The notes under the pieces were generated by a model that did not search any database, had not been told where the DNA came from, and was given only the letters and a program-made list of their open reading frames with translations. Shown piece by piece: positions 7,561-15,588 of a stretch of DNA of 55,572 nucleotides (position 1 is the stretch's first letter; each line of letters begins with the position of its first letter). The stretch is from assembly GCF_017875235.1 (NCBI RefSeq), contig NZ_JAGGMI010000022.1, positions 1 through 55,572 on the forward strand, in the 5' to 3' direction. The DNA comes from Asticcacaulis solisilvae. Its GTDB lineage: Bacteria > Pseudomonadota > Alphaproteobacteria > Caulobacterales > Caulobacteraceae. The position numbers and the translations under genes are program-made.

Positions 7561-8772
7561 ATGGCCAAAATCAAGGTGGCAAACCCCGTCGTCGACATCG
7601 ACGGCGATGAAATGACCCGCATCATCTGGCAGCTTATCAAGGACAAGCTGATCCACCCGTATCTCGACATCGAACTGCAATATTTCGATCTCGGCATGGA
7701 ACACCGCGACGCCACCGACGACCAGGTCACCATCGATGCCGCCAACGCCATCAAGGCCTGCGGCGTCGGCGTCAAGTGCGCCACCATCACGCCGGACGAA
7801 GCCCGCGTGAAGGAATTCAATCTCAAGAAGATGTGGAAGTCGCCCAACGGCACCATCCGCAACATCCTGGGCGGCGTCGTGTTCCGCGAGCCGATCATCT
7901 GCAAGAACGTCCCGCGCCTGGTTCCGGGCTGGACCCAGCCTATCGTCGTCGGCCGTCACGCCTTTGGCGACCAGTACAAGGCCACCGACTTCCTGATGCC
8001 GGGCAAGGGCACGCTCTCGATCAAGTTCGTCGGCGACGATGGTCAGGTGATCGAGCACGAAGTCTTCAAGTCGCCTGGCCCCGGCGTCGCCATGGGCATG
8101 TATAACCTCGACGAATCGATCCGCGACTTCGCTCGCGCCTCGTTCGAATACGGCATCAAGCGCAACTATCCGGTCTACCTGTCGACCAAGAACACCATCC
8201 TGAAGGCCTATGACGGCCGCTTCAAGGACATCTTCCAAGAGATTTTCGACGCCGAATACGCCGCGAAGTTCAAGGAACTGGGCCTCACCTACGAGCACCG
8301 CCTGATCGACGACATGGTCGCTTCGGCGCTGAAGTGGTCCGGCGGTTTCGTCTGGGCGTGCAAGAACTACGACGGCGACGTCCAGTCGGACACGGTCGCG
8401 CAGGGCTATGGTTCGCTGGGCCTGATGACCTCGGCCCTGGTCACGCCGGACGGCAAGGTCATGGAAGCCGAAGCCGCCCACGGCACGGTTACCCGCCACT
8501 ATCGTCAGCACCAGAAGGGCGAATCGACCTCGACCAACTCGATGGCTTCGATCTTCGCCTGGACGCAAGGCCTGGCGCACCGCGCCAAGCTGGACGACAA
8601 TGCCGAGCTGGCGCGCTTTGCCGAAACGCTGGAAAAGGTCTGCATCGACACCGTCGAAGCTGGCTTCATGACCAAGGACCTGGCGCTGCTGGTTGGTCCG
8701 AACCAGAGCTGGCTGACGACCGAGGGCTTCCTCGACAAGATCAGCGAGAACCTGAGCAAGGCGCTTTCTTAA
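7561..8772 (+). CDS. icd: isocitrate dehydrogenase (NADP+)
   Basis: A 403-residue enzyme converting isocitrate to 2-oxoglutarate and CO2 with NADP+, in the citric acid cycle. It matches the eukaryote-like (type II) NADP-dependent IDH by its start ([20 protein letters not shown]), the [13 protein letters not shown] substrate loop, the AAHGTVTRH motif and overall length. GAGAGGA lies upstream of ATG 7561. Two hairpins follow the stop codon, so it is probably monocistronic. The family assignment is firm. Confidence 0.96.
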   Translation: MAKIKVANPVVDIDGDEMTRIIWQLIKDKLIHPYLDIELQYFDLGMEHRDATDDQVTIDAANAIKACGVGVKCATITPDEARVKEFNLKKMWKSPNGTIRNILGGVVFREPIICKNVPRLVPGWTQPIVVGRHAFGDQYKATDFLMPGKGTLSIKFVGDDGQVIEHEVFKSPGPGVAMGMYNLDESIRDFARASFEYGIKRNYPVYLSTKNTILKAYDGRFKDIFQEIFDAEYAAKFKELGLTYEHRLIDDMVASALKWSGGFVWACKNYDGDVQSDTVAQGYGSLGLMTSALVTPDGKVMEAEAAHGTVTRHYRQHQKGESTSTNSMASIFAWTQGLAHRAKLDDNAELARFAETLEKVCIDTVEAGFMTKDLALLVGPNQSWLTTEGFLDKISENLSKALS

Positions 8773-8775
8773 AAT

Positions 8776-8801
8776 CATGAGGGGAGCAAGCTCCCCTCAT
8801 G
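8776..8801 (+). terminator. hairpin after icd
   Basis: An 11-bp perfect stem (CATGAGGGGAG / CTCCCCTCATG) with loop CAAG begins 3 nt after the stop codon. It has no T-run, but the second hairpin downstream does. Confidence 0.6.
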
Positions 8802-8822
8802 CACTCCCCTCGTAGAGGTTTG

Positions 8823-8851
8823 AAAAGCCGTCCGTTCGCGGGCGGCTTTTT
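8823..8851 (+). terminator. intrinsic terminator of icd
   Basis: AAAAGCCGTCC-GTTCGC-GGGCGGCTTTTT is a GC stem flanked by A and T runs, a classical rho-independent terminator that could work in both directions. Confidence 0.8.
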
Positions 8852-8890
8852 CGTGGGTGGGTGGCGACAAAAAATGACCTTCTGGCGACA

Positions 8891-8919
8891 TTGACGGTCG
8901 CAATATTCGCGGTGATAGT
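8891..8919 (+). promoter_or_regulatory. promoter of first SGNH esterase
   Basis: TTGACG (8891-8896), a 17-bp spacer and GATAGT (8914-8919). The second paralogue has the same boxes with the same spacing at 10104-10132, which supports function. Confidence 0.5.
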
Positions 8920-8954
8920 CGTCGTACCAATATAATACCTTGAGGAAACACCCG

Positions 8955-10085
8955 ATGCGCGCTGCCGCTTTTGCTTCGAGTCTTGCTGTCCTAAGCCTGC
9001 TTGCCCTAGCAATGCCCGCTGCCGCTGCAGAGAAGACGCTCCCCAACGAAGACGGTGCACATGTGAATATCGGCGGCCGCGTCTTTACCCGTGGTGAATA
9101 CGGTTCGCCGTCTCCAGGCACGCCCGTCCACAGCAGCAAGACCGAACACACGCACCAATGGCCTGGGGTCTATTTCGAAACACGCATCGAAGGCGACAGT
9201 GTCGATCTGAGTTTTGACGACACGCACAATATCTACCGGCTATATGTCGATGGCCAGACACGCCAAACCTACGCCCGTCCAGGGAAGACCTCCATCACCG
9301 TCAAAGGCCTTGGTGCCGGTGCACATCTCATCCGGCTGGAAAAGCTGACCGAAAGCCAGTCTGAACGCGGATCGTTCAACGGTTTCAGCGTCAAAGACGG
9401 TCGGTTCCTGGCAATCAAGCCGCGTCCACGCCAGATCGAATTCATCGGCGATTCCTACACGGTCGGTTACGGCAACATGTCAGGCAAAAAACAGTGCACG
9501 CCCGATGAACTGCACGACACCACCGATACCTCGCAGGCCTACGGCCCTTTGACAGCAAAGGCATTTGACGCCGATTATCAGATCAATGCCTTTTCCGGCC
9601 GGGGCATCGTGCGCAACTATGACGGCTTTGCCGGCGATCCCCTGCCGGCGCTGCATCCCTACATCCTGTTCGACAAGAAGGATGAATATAAGGACGACAG
9701 CTGGAAGCCTCAGATCATTGTCATCGGCCTGGGCGGTAATGACTTCTCGACGCCGGTAAAGCCTGGCGAAAAGTGGAAGGACGAGGCCGCGCTCAAGGCC
9801 GACTACGAAGCCTCCTTTGTCGCCTTCGTCAAAACGCTGCGCGCCAAGCACCCGCAGGCCTTCTTCCTGCTGACCAAGTACGAAGGCCCGACAGTCGCAG
9901 AAGAAGTCGAAAAGGTCGCCGCTCAGTTGAAGGCTTCCGGCGAGACACGGCTCGATACGATCGGTCTCGATGGCTTTACGCTCAATGGCTGCGACTGGCA
10001 TCTGGACAGCAACGACCACAAGCGCATTTCCGAGCAGTTGACTGGCTATTTCAAGACACATCCAGACCTGTGGCAGGGTAAATAG
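8955..10085 (+). CDS. secreted SGNH/GDSL esterase, carbohydrate esterase family 2-like (copy 1)
   Basis: A 376-residue exported protein: a signal peptide ending in AMPAAAAE, an N-terminal beta-sandwich (about 38-150) and a C-terminal SGNH hydrolase domain. Catalytic features are block I GDSYTVGYGN with S167, GLGGNDFSTP (block III Asn) and the late CDWH with the catalytic His. This two-domain order is that of CE2 enzymes, which remove acetyl groups from xylan, mannan or other polysaccharides. I start at ATG 8955, with AGGA 8 nt upstream. It is the first of three paralogues within 5 kb. The precise substrate is not visible. Confidence 0.85.
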   Translation: MRAAAFASSLAVLSLLALAMPAAAAEKTLPNEDGAHVNIGGRVFTRGEYGSPSPGTPVHSSKTEHTHQWPGVYFETRIEGDSVDLSFDDTHNIYRLYVDGQTRQTYARPGKTSITVKGLGAGAHLIRLEKLTESQSERGSFNGFSVKDGRFLAIKPRPRQIEFIGDSYTVGYGNMSGKKQCTPDELHDTTDTSQAYGPLTAKAFDADYQINAFSGRGIVRNYDGFAGDPLPALHPYILFDKKDEYKDDSWKPQIIVIGLGGNDFSTPVKPGEKWKDEAALKADYEASFVAFVKTLRAKHPQAFFLLTKYEGPTVAEEVEKVAAQLKASGETRLDTIGLDGFTLNGCDWHLDSNDHKRISEQLTGYFKTHPDLWQGK

Positions 10086-10103
10086 ACTGTCACATATCCG
10101 ACA

Positions 10104-10132
10104 TTGACCGCGGCTAGGTTCGCTGGGATAGT
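10104..10132 (+). promoter_or_regulatory. promoter of second SGNH esterase
   Basis: TTGACC (10104-10109), a 17-bp spacer and GATAGT (10127-10132), matching the promoter of the first paralogue in boxes and spacing. The duplicated unit therefore included the promoter. Confidence 0.45.
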
Positions 10133-10160
10133 TGCGTACAACCTACAGGATAGAAACCCC

Positions 10161-11243
10161 TTGCGTAATTCGCTGATTCTGGCGCTGGCCCTGATGGCCG
10201 CCGCCTCTCCCGCCTTCGCTGAAAAGGCGCTGCCCCTGCACATCGGGGGCCGTGTGGCGCCGGCGGAAGACGGCAAGGGCTATGTCCACCAATGGCCCGG
10301 TATCTATTTCGAAGGCCGCTTCCGTGGCACCGGCGCCGCTGTCCGCGTCAAGGACAGCGCCAATATCCTCGACATCTTCATCGACGATCAACTGGTTCGC
10401 ACAATTTCCAAGCCTGGCGACGGCCAGATCGAATTCACCGGCCTGACCGACAGCGAACACAGCATCCGCGTCGAAAAGCGCACCGAGGCGGCGTGGACGT
10501 CGGCGCAGTTCAGCGGCATCTTCGTGCCCGACTCGGCTGAAGTCCTGAGCCTCAAGCCGCGCGCGCGCCAGATCGAGTTCATCGGTGATTCCTATACCGT
10601 CGGTTACGGCAACACCTCGCCAAAGCGCGAATGCCCGGGGGATGGGGTATGGGCGACGACGCAGACGCAACTGGCTTTCGGGCCGCTGACGGCCAAGCAT
10701 TTCAATGCCGATTACCGCGTCAATGCCATTTCCGGCCGTGGCATCGTGCGCAACTATAATGGCAGCACGGGCCTTACCCTGCCCCAGGCCTATCCGAACA
10801 TCGTCAATCTCGACAGCGGCGCGATTCCCGACACTGACGCCGCTTCCGACGACTGGGCGCCGCAGATTGTGGTGATCGGGCTCGGCACCAACGATTTTTC
10901 AACACCGCTCAATCCAGGCGAAAAGTGGAAGACGCGTGACGAACTGCAAAAGGATTACGTCTCGAACTATATCGGCTTCGTCCAATCCTTGCGCGCCGCC
11001 AATCCCGATGCCTATTTCGTCCTGATGGCGACCGACCAGGCCAACGGCGAAATCCAGGCCCAGGTCAAAAAGGTCCTGACCGGGCTCAAGGCCGCAGGTG
11101 AAACCCGCATCGCCTTTATCCCCATGAACGGCCTGACCTTCGAAGGCTGCGACTGGCATCCATCGACGGCCGACGACCTTAAGATATCGGCCAGTCTCGT
11201 CACCTTCCTGGATAGCCAGCCGGATATCTGGCATGGCCGCTAG
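10161..11243 (+). CDS. secreted SGNH/GDSL esterase, CE2-like (copy 2)
   Basis: A 360-residue paralogue of the preceding gene, with signal peptide LILALALMAAASPAFA-EK, a beta-sandwich and an SGNH domain (GDSYTVGYGN with S144; GLGTNDFSTP; CDWHPST). I choose the TTG start at 10161, since the signal peptide begins there and AGGA lies 10 nt upstream; the in-frame TTG at 10104 falls on the -35 promoter box. The start codon is therefore less certain than usual. The stop codon TAG is the first triplet of the dispersed repeat at 11240. Confidence 0.82.
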   Translation: MRNSLILALALMAAASPAFAEKALPLHIGGRVAPAEDGKGYVHQWPGIYFEGRFRGTGAAVRVKDSANILDIFIDDQLVRTISKPGDGQIEFTGLTDSEHSIRVEKRTEAAWTSAQFSGIFVPDSAEVLSLKPRARQIEFIGDSYTVGYGNTSPKRECPGDGVWATTQTQLAFGPLTAKHFNADYRVNAISGRGIVRNYNGSTGLTLPQAYPNIVNLDSGAIPDTDAASDDWAPQIVVIGLGTNDFSTPLNPGEKWKTRDELQKDYVSNYIGFVQSLRAANPDAYFVLMATDQANGEIQAQVKKVLTGLKAAGETRIAFIPMNGLTFEGCDWHPSTADDLKISASLVTFLDSQPDIWHGR

Positions 11244-11344
11244 AGCATGATGCGTTTAAGTCGACCGCCATCATGCTCTAGGTTTTTGTTTTGTCGCGAT
11301 ATTTAGCCAAGAACCGCTGCACACTTTTTGGCATATCGCTCTAG
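11240..11344 (+). repeat. dispersed palindromic repeat, full copy 1
   Basis: A 13-bp stem (CTAGAGCATGATG at 11240-11252 with CATCATGCTCTAG at 11269-11281), then TTTTTGTTTTGTCGCGATAT, then a second imperfect palindrome ending GGCATATCGCTCTAG. Related copies lie at 12553, 27021 and 54439. Its first TAG is the stop codon of the upstream esterase. Confidence 0.85.
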
Positions 11345-11491
11345 TCCTTTCCCAAAATTGTAAAGCAGTTATGGATTGAAGCGCGACGAGACAGAGAAGT
11401 AAGTCTTTTTAGAGCGACCTTCTCCTACACATCGATTCCTTACCCCTGAGCGCGGCATTGAGAGACGCGTTTTCTGGCAAGCAGGGAGCCC

Positions 11492-12556
11492 ATGCGCCTT
11501 TTCCGATGCGACAATTGCGGCAACGCCGTCTATTTCGAAAACCGGTCGTGCGTCAGTTGCGGGTTCCGTCTGGCCTTCGTCCCGGAAGCCCTGGCCGTTC
11601 ACACGGTCCAGTTGGACGCCGATGGCAAGCGCTGGCGCCGGCTGGATCAGCAACAGTTTGTCTATCGCTTCTGCGCCAACGAAAAATGGGACCTGTGCAA
11701 CTGGATGGTCCCGGCGGAAAGCCAGGAGGATTACTGCGTCGCCTGCCGGCATAACGGCCTAGTGCCCGATCCGGCGACAGAGAATGGCCTCCGGCGGTGG
11801 CGGCGAATCGCCGATGCCCAGCGGCTATTATTCTACTCGTTTCTGCGCTGGGATCTGCCGCGGCCGACGCGCGCCGAAGATCCTGAGGGTGGCCTGCTCT
11901 TCGATTTGAAGGACGACGAGATCCTGCCGGACGGATCGTGCCAGCCGGTGCTCATCGGCCACGACGAAGGCCATATCGTCATCCGCACCGCCGAGGCCGA
12001 TGATCCAACGCGTGAACAGCAGCGCGCCATGATGAATGAGCCTTATCGCACCCTGCTTGGTCATTTCCGCCACGAATGCGGCCACTTCATCTGGAATAGG
12101 ATGGTGCGCGATGCCGGTAAGCTCGACAGCTTTCGGGCGGTATTCGGCGACGAACGGGCCGATTACGGCGAAGCGCTGGACAAGCACTATAAGGAAGGTC
12201 CGCCGCCTTTGTGGGGCGAAACCTTCATCAGCTATTACGCGACGACACATCCGTGGGAAGACTTCGCCGAATGCTTCGCGCATGTGCTGCACATCGTCGA
12301 TTCGCTGGAAACCGCCCACATCTATGGCATCGCGCTGGCGCCCCCCAGCCATTCGGAACTGCGGGCGCACGCGGCCTTCGATCCCTATACCATCCTCGAT
12401 TTCGACCAGATCGCCGAGGTGTGGATTCCTTTGAGCGTCGCGCTCAATTCAATCCACCATTCGATGGGCGAGCGCGACCTGTACCCCTTTATTCTAACCC
12501 CCGCGATTCAAGCGAAACTGAAATACGTGCACGGCTTACTCACCCGTCAAGTCTAG
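11492..12556 (+). CDS. putative zinc-binding metallopeptidase with N-terminal zinc ribbon
   Basis: A 354-residue cytoplasmic protein. An N-terminal zinc ribbon (C6, C9, C20, C23) and a second cysteine group (C61, C69, C82, C85) precede a zincin-type HExxH at H194, E195 and H198 (HECGHFIWN). The layout matches the bacterial putative zinc-binding metallopeptidase family (Peptidase_Mx type); its substrate is unknown. AGGGAG precedes the ATG. It separates two of the three CE2-like esterases. Its stop TAG lies within the CTAG end of a dispersed repeat. Confidence 0.8.
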   Translation: MRLFRCDNCGNAVYFENRSCVSCGFRLAFVPEALAVHTVQLDADGKRWRRLDQQQFVYRFCANEKWDLCNWMVPAESQEDYCVACRHNGLVPDPATENGLRRWRRIADAQRLLFYSFLRWDLPRPTRAEDPEGGLLFDLKDDEILPDGSCQPVLIGHDEGHIVIRTAEADDPTREQQRAMMNEPYRTLLGHFRHECGHFIWNRMVRDAGKLDSFRAVFGDERADYGEALDKHYKEGPPPLWGETFISYYATTHPWEDFAECFAHVLHIVDSLETAHIYGIALAPPSHSELRAHAAFDPYTILDFDQIAEVWIPLSVALNSIHHSMGERDLYPFILTPAIQAKLKYVHGLLTRQV

Positions 12557-12670
12557 AGCGATATGGCGAAAAGTGCCAAGAAGCGTCTTTGGGGTTTTCG
12601 CCTTAAATATCGCGACAAAACAAAAACTTAGATCGGCATGATGTTTCCACTTAAAATCATACCGATCTAG
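12553..12670 (-). repeat. dispersed palindromic repeat, full copy 2
   Basis: This is the same element as at 11240 but in reverse orientation: CTAGAGCGATATGGCG first, then the spacer ATATCGCGACAAAACAAAAA and the hairpin AGATCGGCATGAT / ATCATACCGATCT. Its first CTAG supplies the TAG stop of the metallopeptidase gene. Confidence 0.85.
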
Positions 12671-12683
12671 GGGCATTTCCGAC

Positions 12684-12730
12684 GCGCATCTGTCCCCAAA
12701 AACCGCTTCGCACGTTTGGGGATGCGCTTT
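12684..12730 (+). repeat. dispersed repeat, short copy
   Basis: GCGCATCTGTCCCCAAAAAC-CGCTTCGCACGTTTGGGG-ATGCGC is the second half of the element only, an imperfect palindrome. It directly follows the full copy at 12553, in opposite orientation. Confidence 0.65.
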
Positions 12731-12814
12731 TGGTCGTTACGACCCCGGCCGCCGGAGGCTCTTGTCTTCTTACGTCTTTACCGCTTACATCCCTTCCAGA
12801 CAGGGAGTCCCGCC

Positions 12815-13864
12815 ATGTGGAAATTCATCGCGCTTGCCGCCGTCCTCGCTTCGCCCGCGCTTGCCGATACGCGGCTCGACATGCATATCGGCGGCCGGAC
12901 GCTGAAGGACGCCACGGGCTGGAGCTATCAATGGCCGGCGGTCTATTTCGAAAGCCGCTTTACCGGTGATACGGTCACACTGAAGTTCGACGACCCAAGC
13001 AACAACCTGAATATCGTGGTCGATGGCCGCATCGTCGCCATCGTGAAAAAGCCGGGCAAGACGGAGCACCGCCTCGATCACCTGGGCGCTGGCGAACACA
13101 CGGTCCGGCTGGAAAAGCGCTCCGAAACACAATACGCCACCGGCCGCTTCGAAGGCTTCTTCGTGCCGGAAAAGGCGGCCGCCCTGCCCGCCCCGGCCTA
13201 TGCGCGCCAGATCGAGTTCATCGGCGATTCGCTGACCGTCGGCTATGGCAATACCTCGCCCTATAATGATTGCACACCGGAAGAGGTGTTTGAGACCACC
13301 GACACGCAGCAGGGCTTCGGGCCGCTGATCGCCAAGCATTTCAAGGCGGCTTACCGCGTCAATGCGTTTTCGGGCCTAGGTATGGTGCGCAATTACGGCG
13401 GCTTCGAGCACCCGAAGTACCGCATGCCGATGCTTTATCCACGCGCGATCTATGACGAGATTCAGGCCGATTCGTCGCCATGGACACCGCAGATCATCAT
13501 TACCGGTATCGGGGGCAACGACTTTTCGACGCCGGTCAAGACTGGTGAGCCGTGGAAGAGCCAGGCGGAACTCAAGGCCGATTATGTCAAGACTTACACG
13601 GCCTTCGTCAAAAACCTGCGAGCCAAGAACCCGAGGGCCTTTCTGATCGTGGCGGTGGCGGATGGCCGCGGCGACTACACCGACGGCACGCGCGAGGTTT
13701 ACGAGGCGATCAAGGCTTCGGGCGACACGCGTATCGGTTACGCCACCATTCCGGAGACCAAGGGCGGCAGTTGTTATCACCCCAATACACGCGACGATGC
13801 GGCCATCGCGAAGATGTATATCGACTACATCTCGGCGCGTCCGGAACTGTGGCAGGGCAAATAG
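12815..13864 (+). CDS. secreted SGNH/GDSL esterase, CE2-like (copy 3, altered block V)
   Basis: A 349-residue paralogue of the two esterases upstream, with signal peptide FIALAAVLASPALA-DT, a beta-sandwich and an SGNH domain (GDSLTVGYGN, S139; GIGGNDFSTP). The block V motif, CDWH in the other two copies, reads SCYH here: the aspartate two residues before the catalytic histidine is replaced by cysteine. CE2 enzymes are known to manage with a Ser-His dyad, so activity may remain. I start at ATG 12815, with GGGAG upstream. It is separated from the other two by the metallopeptidase and repeats. Confidence 0.82.
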   Translation: MWKFIALAAVLASPALADTRLDMHIGGRTLKDATGWSYQWPAVYFESRFTGDTVTLKFDDPSNNLNIVVDGRIVAIVKKPGKTEHRLDHLGAGEHTVRLEKRSETQYATGRFEGFFVPEKAAALPAPAYARQIEFIGDSLTVGYGNTSPYNDCTPEEVFETTDTQQGFGPLIAKHFKAAYRVNAFSGLGMVRNYGGFEHPKYRMPMLYPRAIYDEIQADSSPWTPQIIITGIGGNDFSTPVKTGEPWKSQAELKADYVKTYTAFVKNLRAKNPRAFLIVAVADGRGDYTDGTREVYEAIKASGDTRIGYATIPETKGGSCYHPNTRDDAAIAKMYIDYISARPELWQGK

Positions 13865-13927
13865 TCCTGTTTCAACGCCTTGAGCCGTGTTAGGATTGGT
13901 TAACAAGAACTTTCGAGGGGTGTTTCC

Positions 13928-14581
13928 GTGGGGCGCGTTCTAGCGATTTTCCTGGCTATCGTTCTGGTCGGCGGCGCTGGCCTGTTCTACGCCTCACCGC
14001 TCATCGCCTTCTATGATGTGCGCAGTTCCGCGCGCGCCGAAGATGTCGAGGCCTTGGCCAAGCTGATCAACTTCACCTCTGTGCGCACCAGCCTGAAGGC
14101 GCAGCTCGAAGCTGGCGACAAGGGCGTTTCCGCTCCGCCGCCGTCGGCGATCGACGATCCGGCGGGCGCCGCCGGCAAGGCCGTCAAGGATATCGGTGAC
14201 AGCATCGGCAAGGCGTGGGATGGCCTGGTCAATCCCAAGGCCGCAAAGGGTCCGGTCAAGCCGCCGGTCGATGTTGAACTGTACCTCAAGCCGAGCGCCA
14301 TCCTGGCCTTGACCTATGGCGCCGGCAAGGACGCCCCGATCTATGATACCTCCGCCGTCGCCAAGCCGCCCATGCCCAGCATCGCCTTCTTCAGCCTCGA
14401 CCGCTCGCGCCTGACGGTCAAGGACGCCGAGCGCGGCACGACCATCTTCACCTTTGAGCGCAAAGGCTTGATGAGCTGGGAAGTGACTCATATTGGCCTG
14501 CCCAAGCCCGGCGAAATCGAAGCCGAAAAGGCCGCCGAAGCCGCCGCGTCGATGTCGGCAGCAGCCGCGCCTGCGCATTAA
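13928..14581 (+). CDS. DUF2939 domain protein
   Basis: A 217-residue protein with an N-terminal membrane anchor or uncleaved signal (ILAIFLAIVLVGGAGLFYASPL type, residues 5-27), then the DUF2939 pattern: FYDVRSSARAEDVEALAKLI followed by VRTSLKAQL. The C-terminus is alanine- and glutamate-rich. The function is unknown; members are thought to be membrane-attached and periplasmic. The start is GTG, with GAGGGG upstream. It is followed, 37 nt later, by an AEC transporter on the same strand, possibly co-transcribed. Confidence 0.75.
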   Translation: MGRVLAIFLAIVLVGGAGLFYASPLIAFYDVRSSARAEDVEALAKLINFTSVRTSLKAQLEAGDKGVSAPPPSAIDDPAGAAGKAVKDIGDSIGKAWDGLVNPKAAKGPVKPPVDVELYLKPSAILALTYGAGKDAPIYDTSAVAKPPMPSIAFFSLDRSRLTVKDAERGTTIFTFERKGLMSWEVTHIGLPKPGEIEAEKAAEAAASMSAAAAPAH

Positions 14582-14618
14582 GGCTTGTAACTTATCCAAC
14601 CAAAGCTAGAACGGCGGG

Positions 14619-15545
14619 ATGCTCGATACTCTTATCCGCGTCCTCGTCTTCTTTGCCTTTATCGGCCTGGGCGTCCTGCTTGTCCGGTTCAAGCGGCTGA
14701 ACGCGCAGGGGCTGGACGGACTGAGCGCTTATTTCTACTGGATCGGTTTCCCAAGCTGGCTGATGGTCAGCTTTGCGCGCCTGCCGGCCATCAGCCCCGC
14801 CCTGGCCGGTACGGTTGGCGGCTATGTCGCCGCCATGATTACCACCGCCGTCGTCGTCATGCTGGTGGCACGGCTGATCAAGGCGCCGTCCGAAGCCGCG
14901 ACTGCCGCCGGCATGGCGGCCTATATCAACAATTCGGCCTTCTTAGGCATCCCGATCGCGCTCAGCCTGTTCGGCACCGAAGCCATCCATACCGGCCCGG
15001 TTGTCGTCGCCGCTGATTTTTTGATTCTGTTCAGTCTGGGTTGCGCAGGGTTGGCCAAGGCATCGGGACATACCCACCGCGAAGCCCTGATGCACACGGC
15101 GCGCAACCCGACCGTCATCGGTGGACTGATCGGCGTCATCATGATGCTGGCCGGCTTTCAGTTCCTGCCGCCGGTCGAAAATGCCCTGGATGTACTAGGC
15201 AAATCCGGTCCGCCGGTGGCATTGGTCGCGCTCGGCGGCATGTTGGGCCTGATGGAACCACGCATGGTGGTGCGCGCGGAGCCGGTCAGCGTCCTGGCCA
15301 TCGCCGGCAAGATATTGCTGGCGCCGGCCCTGGTTGCTATCGTCATGACCCTGCTGCGCGTCGATCCGGCGACTTTCAAGGTGTGCGTCTTCCTGAGCGC
15401 GACGCCGACCGCCGTCAGCGTCTTCATCCAGACGAAAATGTACGGCACCTGGTACGAAGGCGCGGCGCGCACCGTGGCGCAAGGCACGGTGGCCAGTTTG
15501 CTGACCCTGTCCGCACTGGCGATCGTACTTACGCATATGGCCTGA
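14619..15545 (+). CDS. AEC (auxin efflux carrier) family transporter
   Basis: A 308-residue inner-membrane protein with about ten hydrophobic spans in the two inverted halves expected of the AEC family, including AAYINNSAFLGIPIALSLFG (a conserved AEC segment) and FLSATPTAVSVFIQTKMYG near the end. Bacterial members export or import small carboxylates or amino acids; the substrate is not evident. The gene ends in a strong bidirectional terminator shared with alaS. Confidence 0.85.
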   Translation: MLDTLIRVLVFFAFIGLGVLLVRFKRLNAQGLDGLSAYFYWIGFPSWLMVSFARLPAISPALAGTVGGYVAAMITTAVVVMLVARLIKAPSEAATAAGMAAYINNSAFLGIPIALSLFGTEAIHTGPVVVAADFLILFSLGCAGLAKASGHTHREALMHTARNPTVIGGLIGVIMMLAGFQFLPPVENALDVLGKSGPPVALVALGGMLGLMEPRMVVRAEPVSVLAIAGKILLAPALVAIVMTLLRVDPATFKVCVFLSATPTAVSVFIQTKMYGTWYEGAARTVAQGTVASLLTLSALAIVLTHMA

Positions 15546-15572
15546 CGCGCGAACGCGTCAGGCCATATTTTC
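15535..15572. terminator. bidirectional terminator between AEC transporter and alaS
   Basis: A 15-bp perfect stem (15535-15549 with 15554-15568) and loop CGAA, followed by TTTTC. The left arm overlaps the last codons of the transporter. It is the only intergenic signal between two convergent genes. Confidence 0.85.
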
Positions 15573-15588
15573 AATACTTCAGTCGAAT

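Noticed and set aside
7528..8778. Minus-strand frame of 416 codons across icd
   Set aside because: icd on the plus strand is a certain gene; the antisense frame is a consequence of codon bias and ends at both sides of icd.
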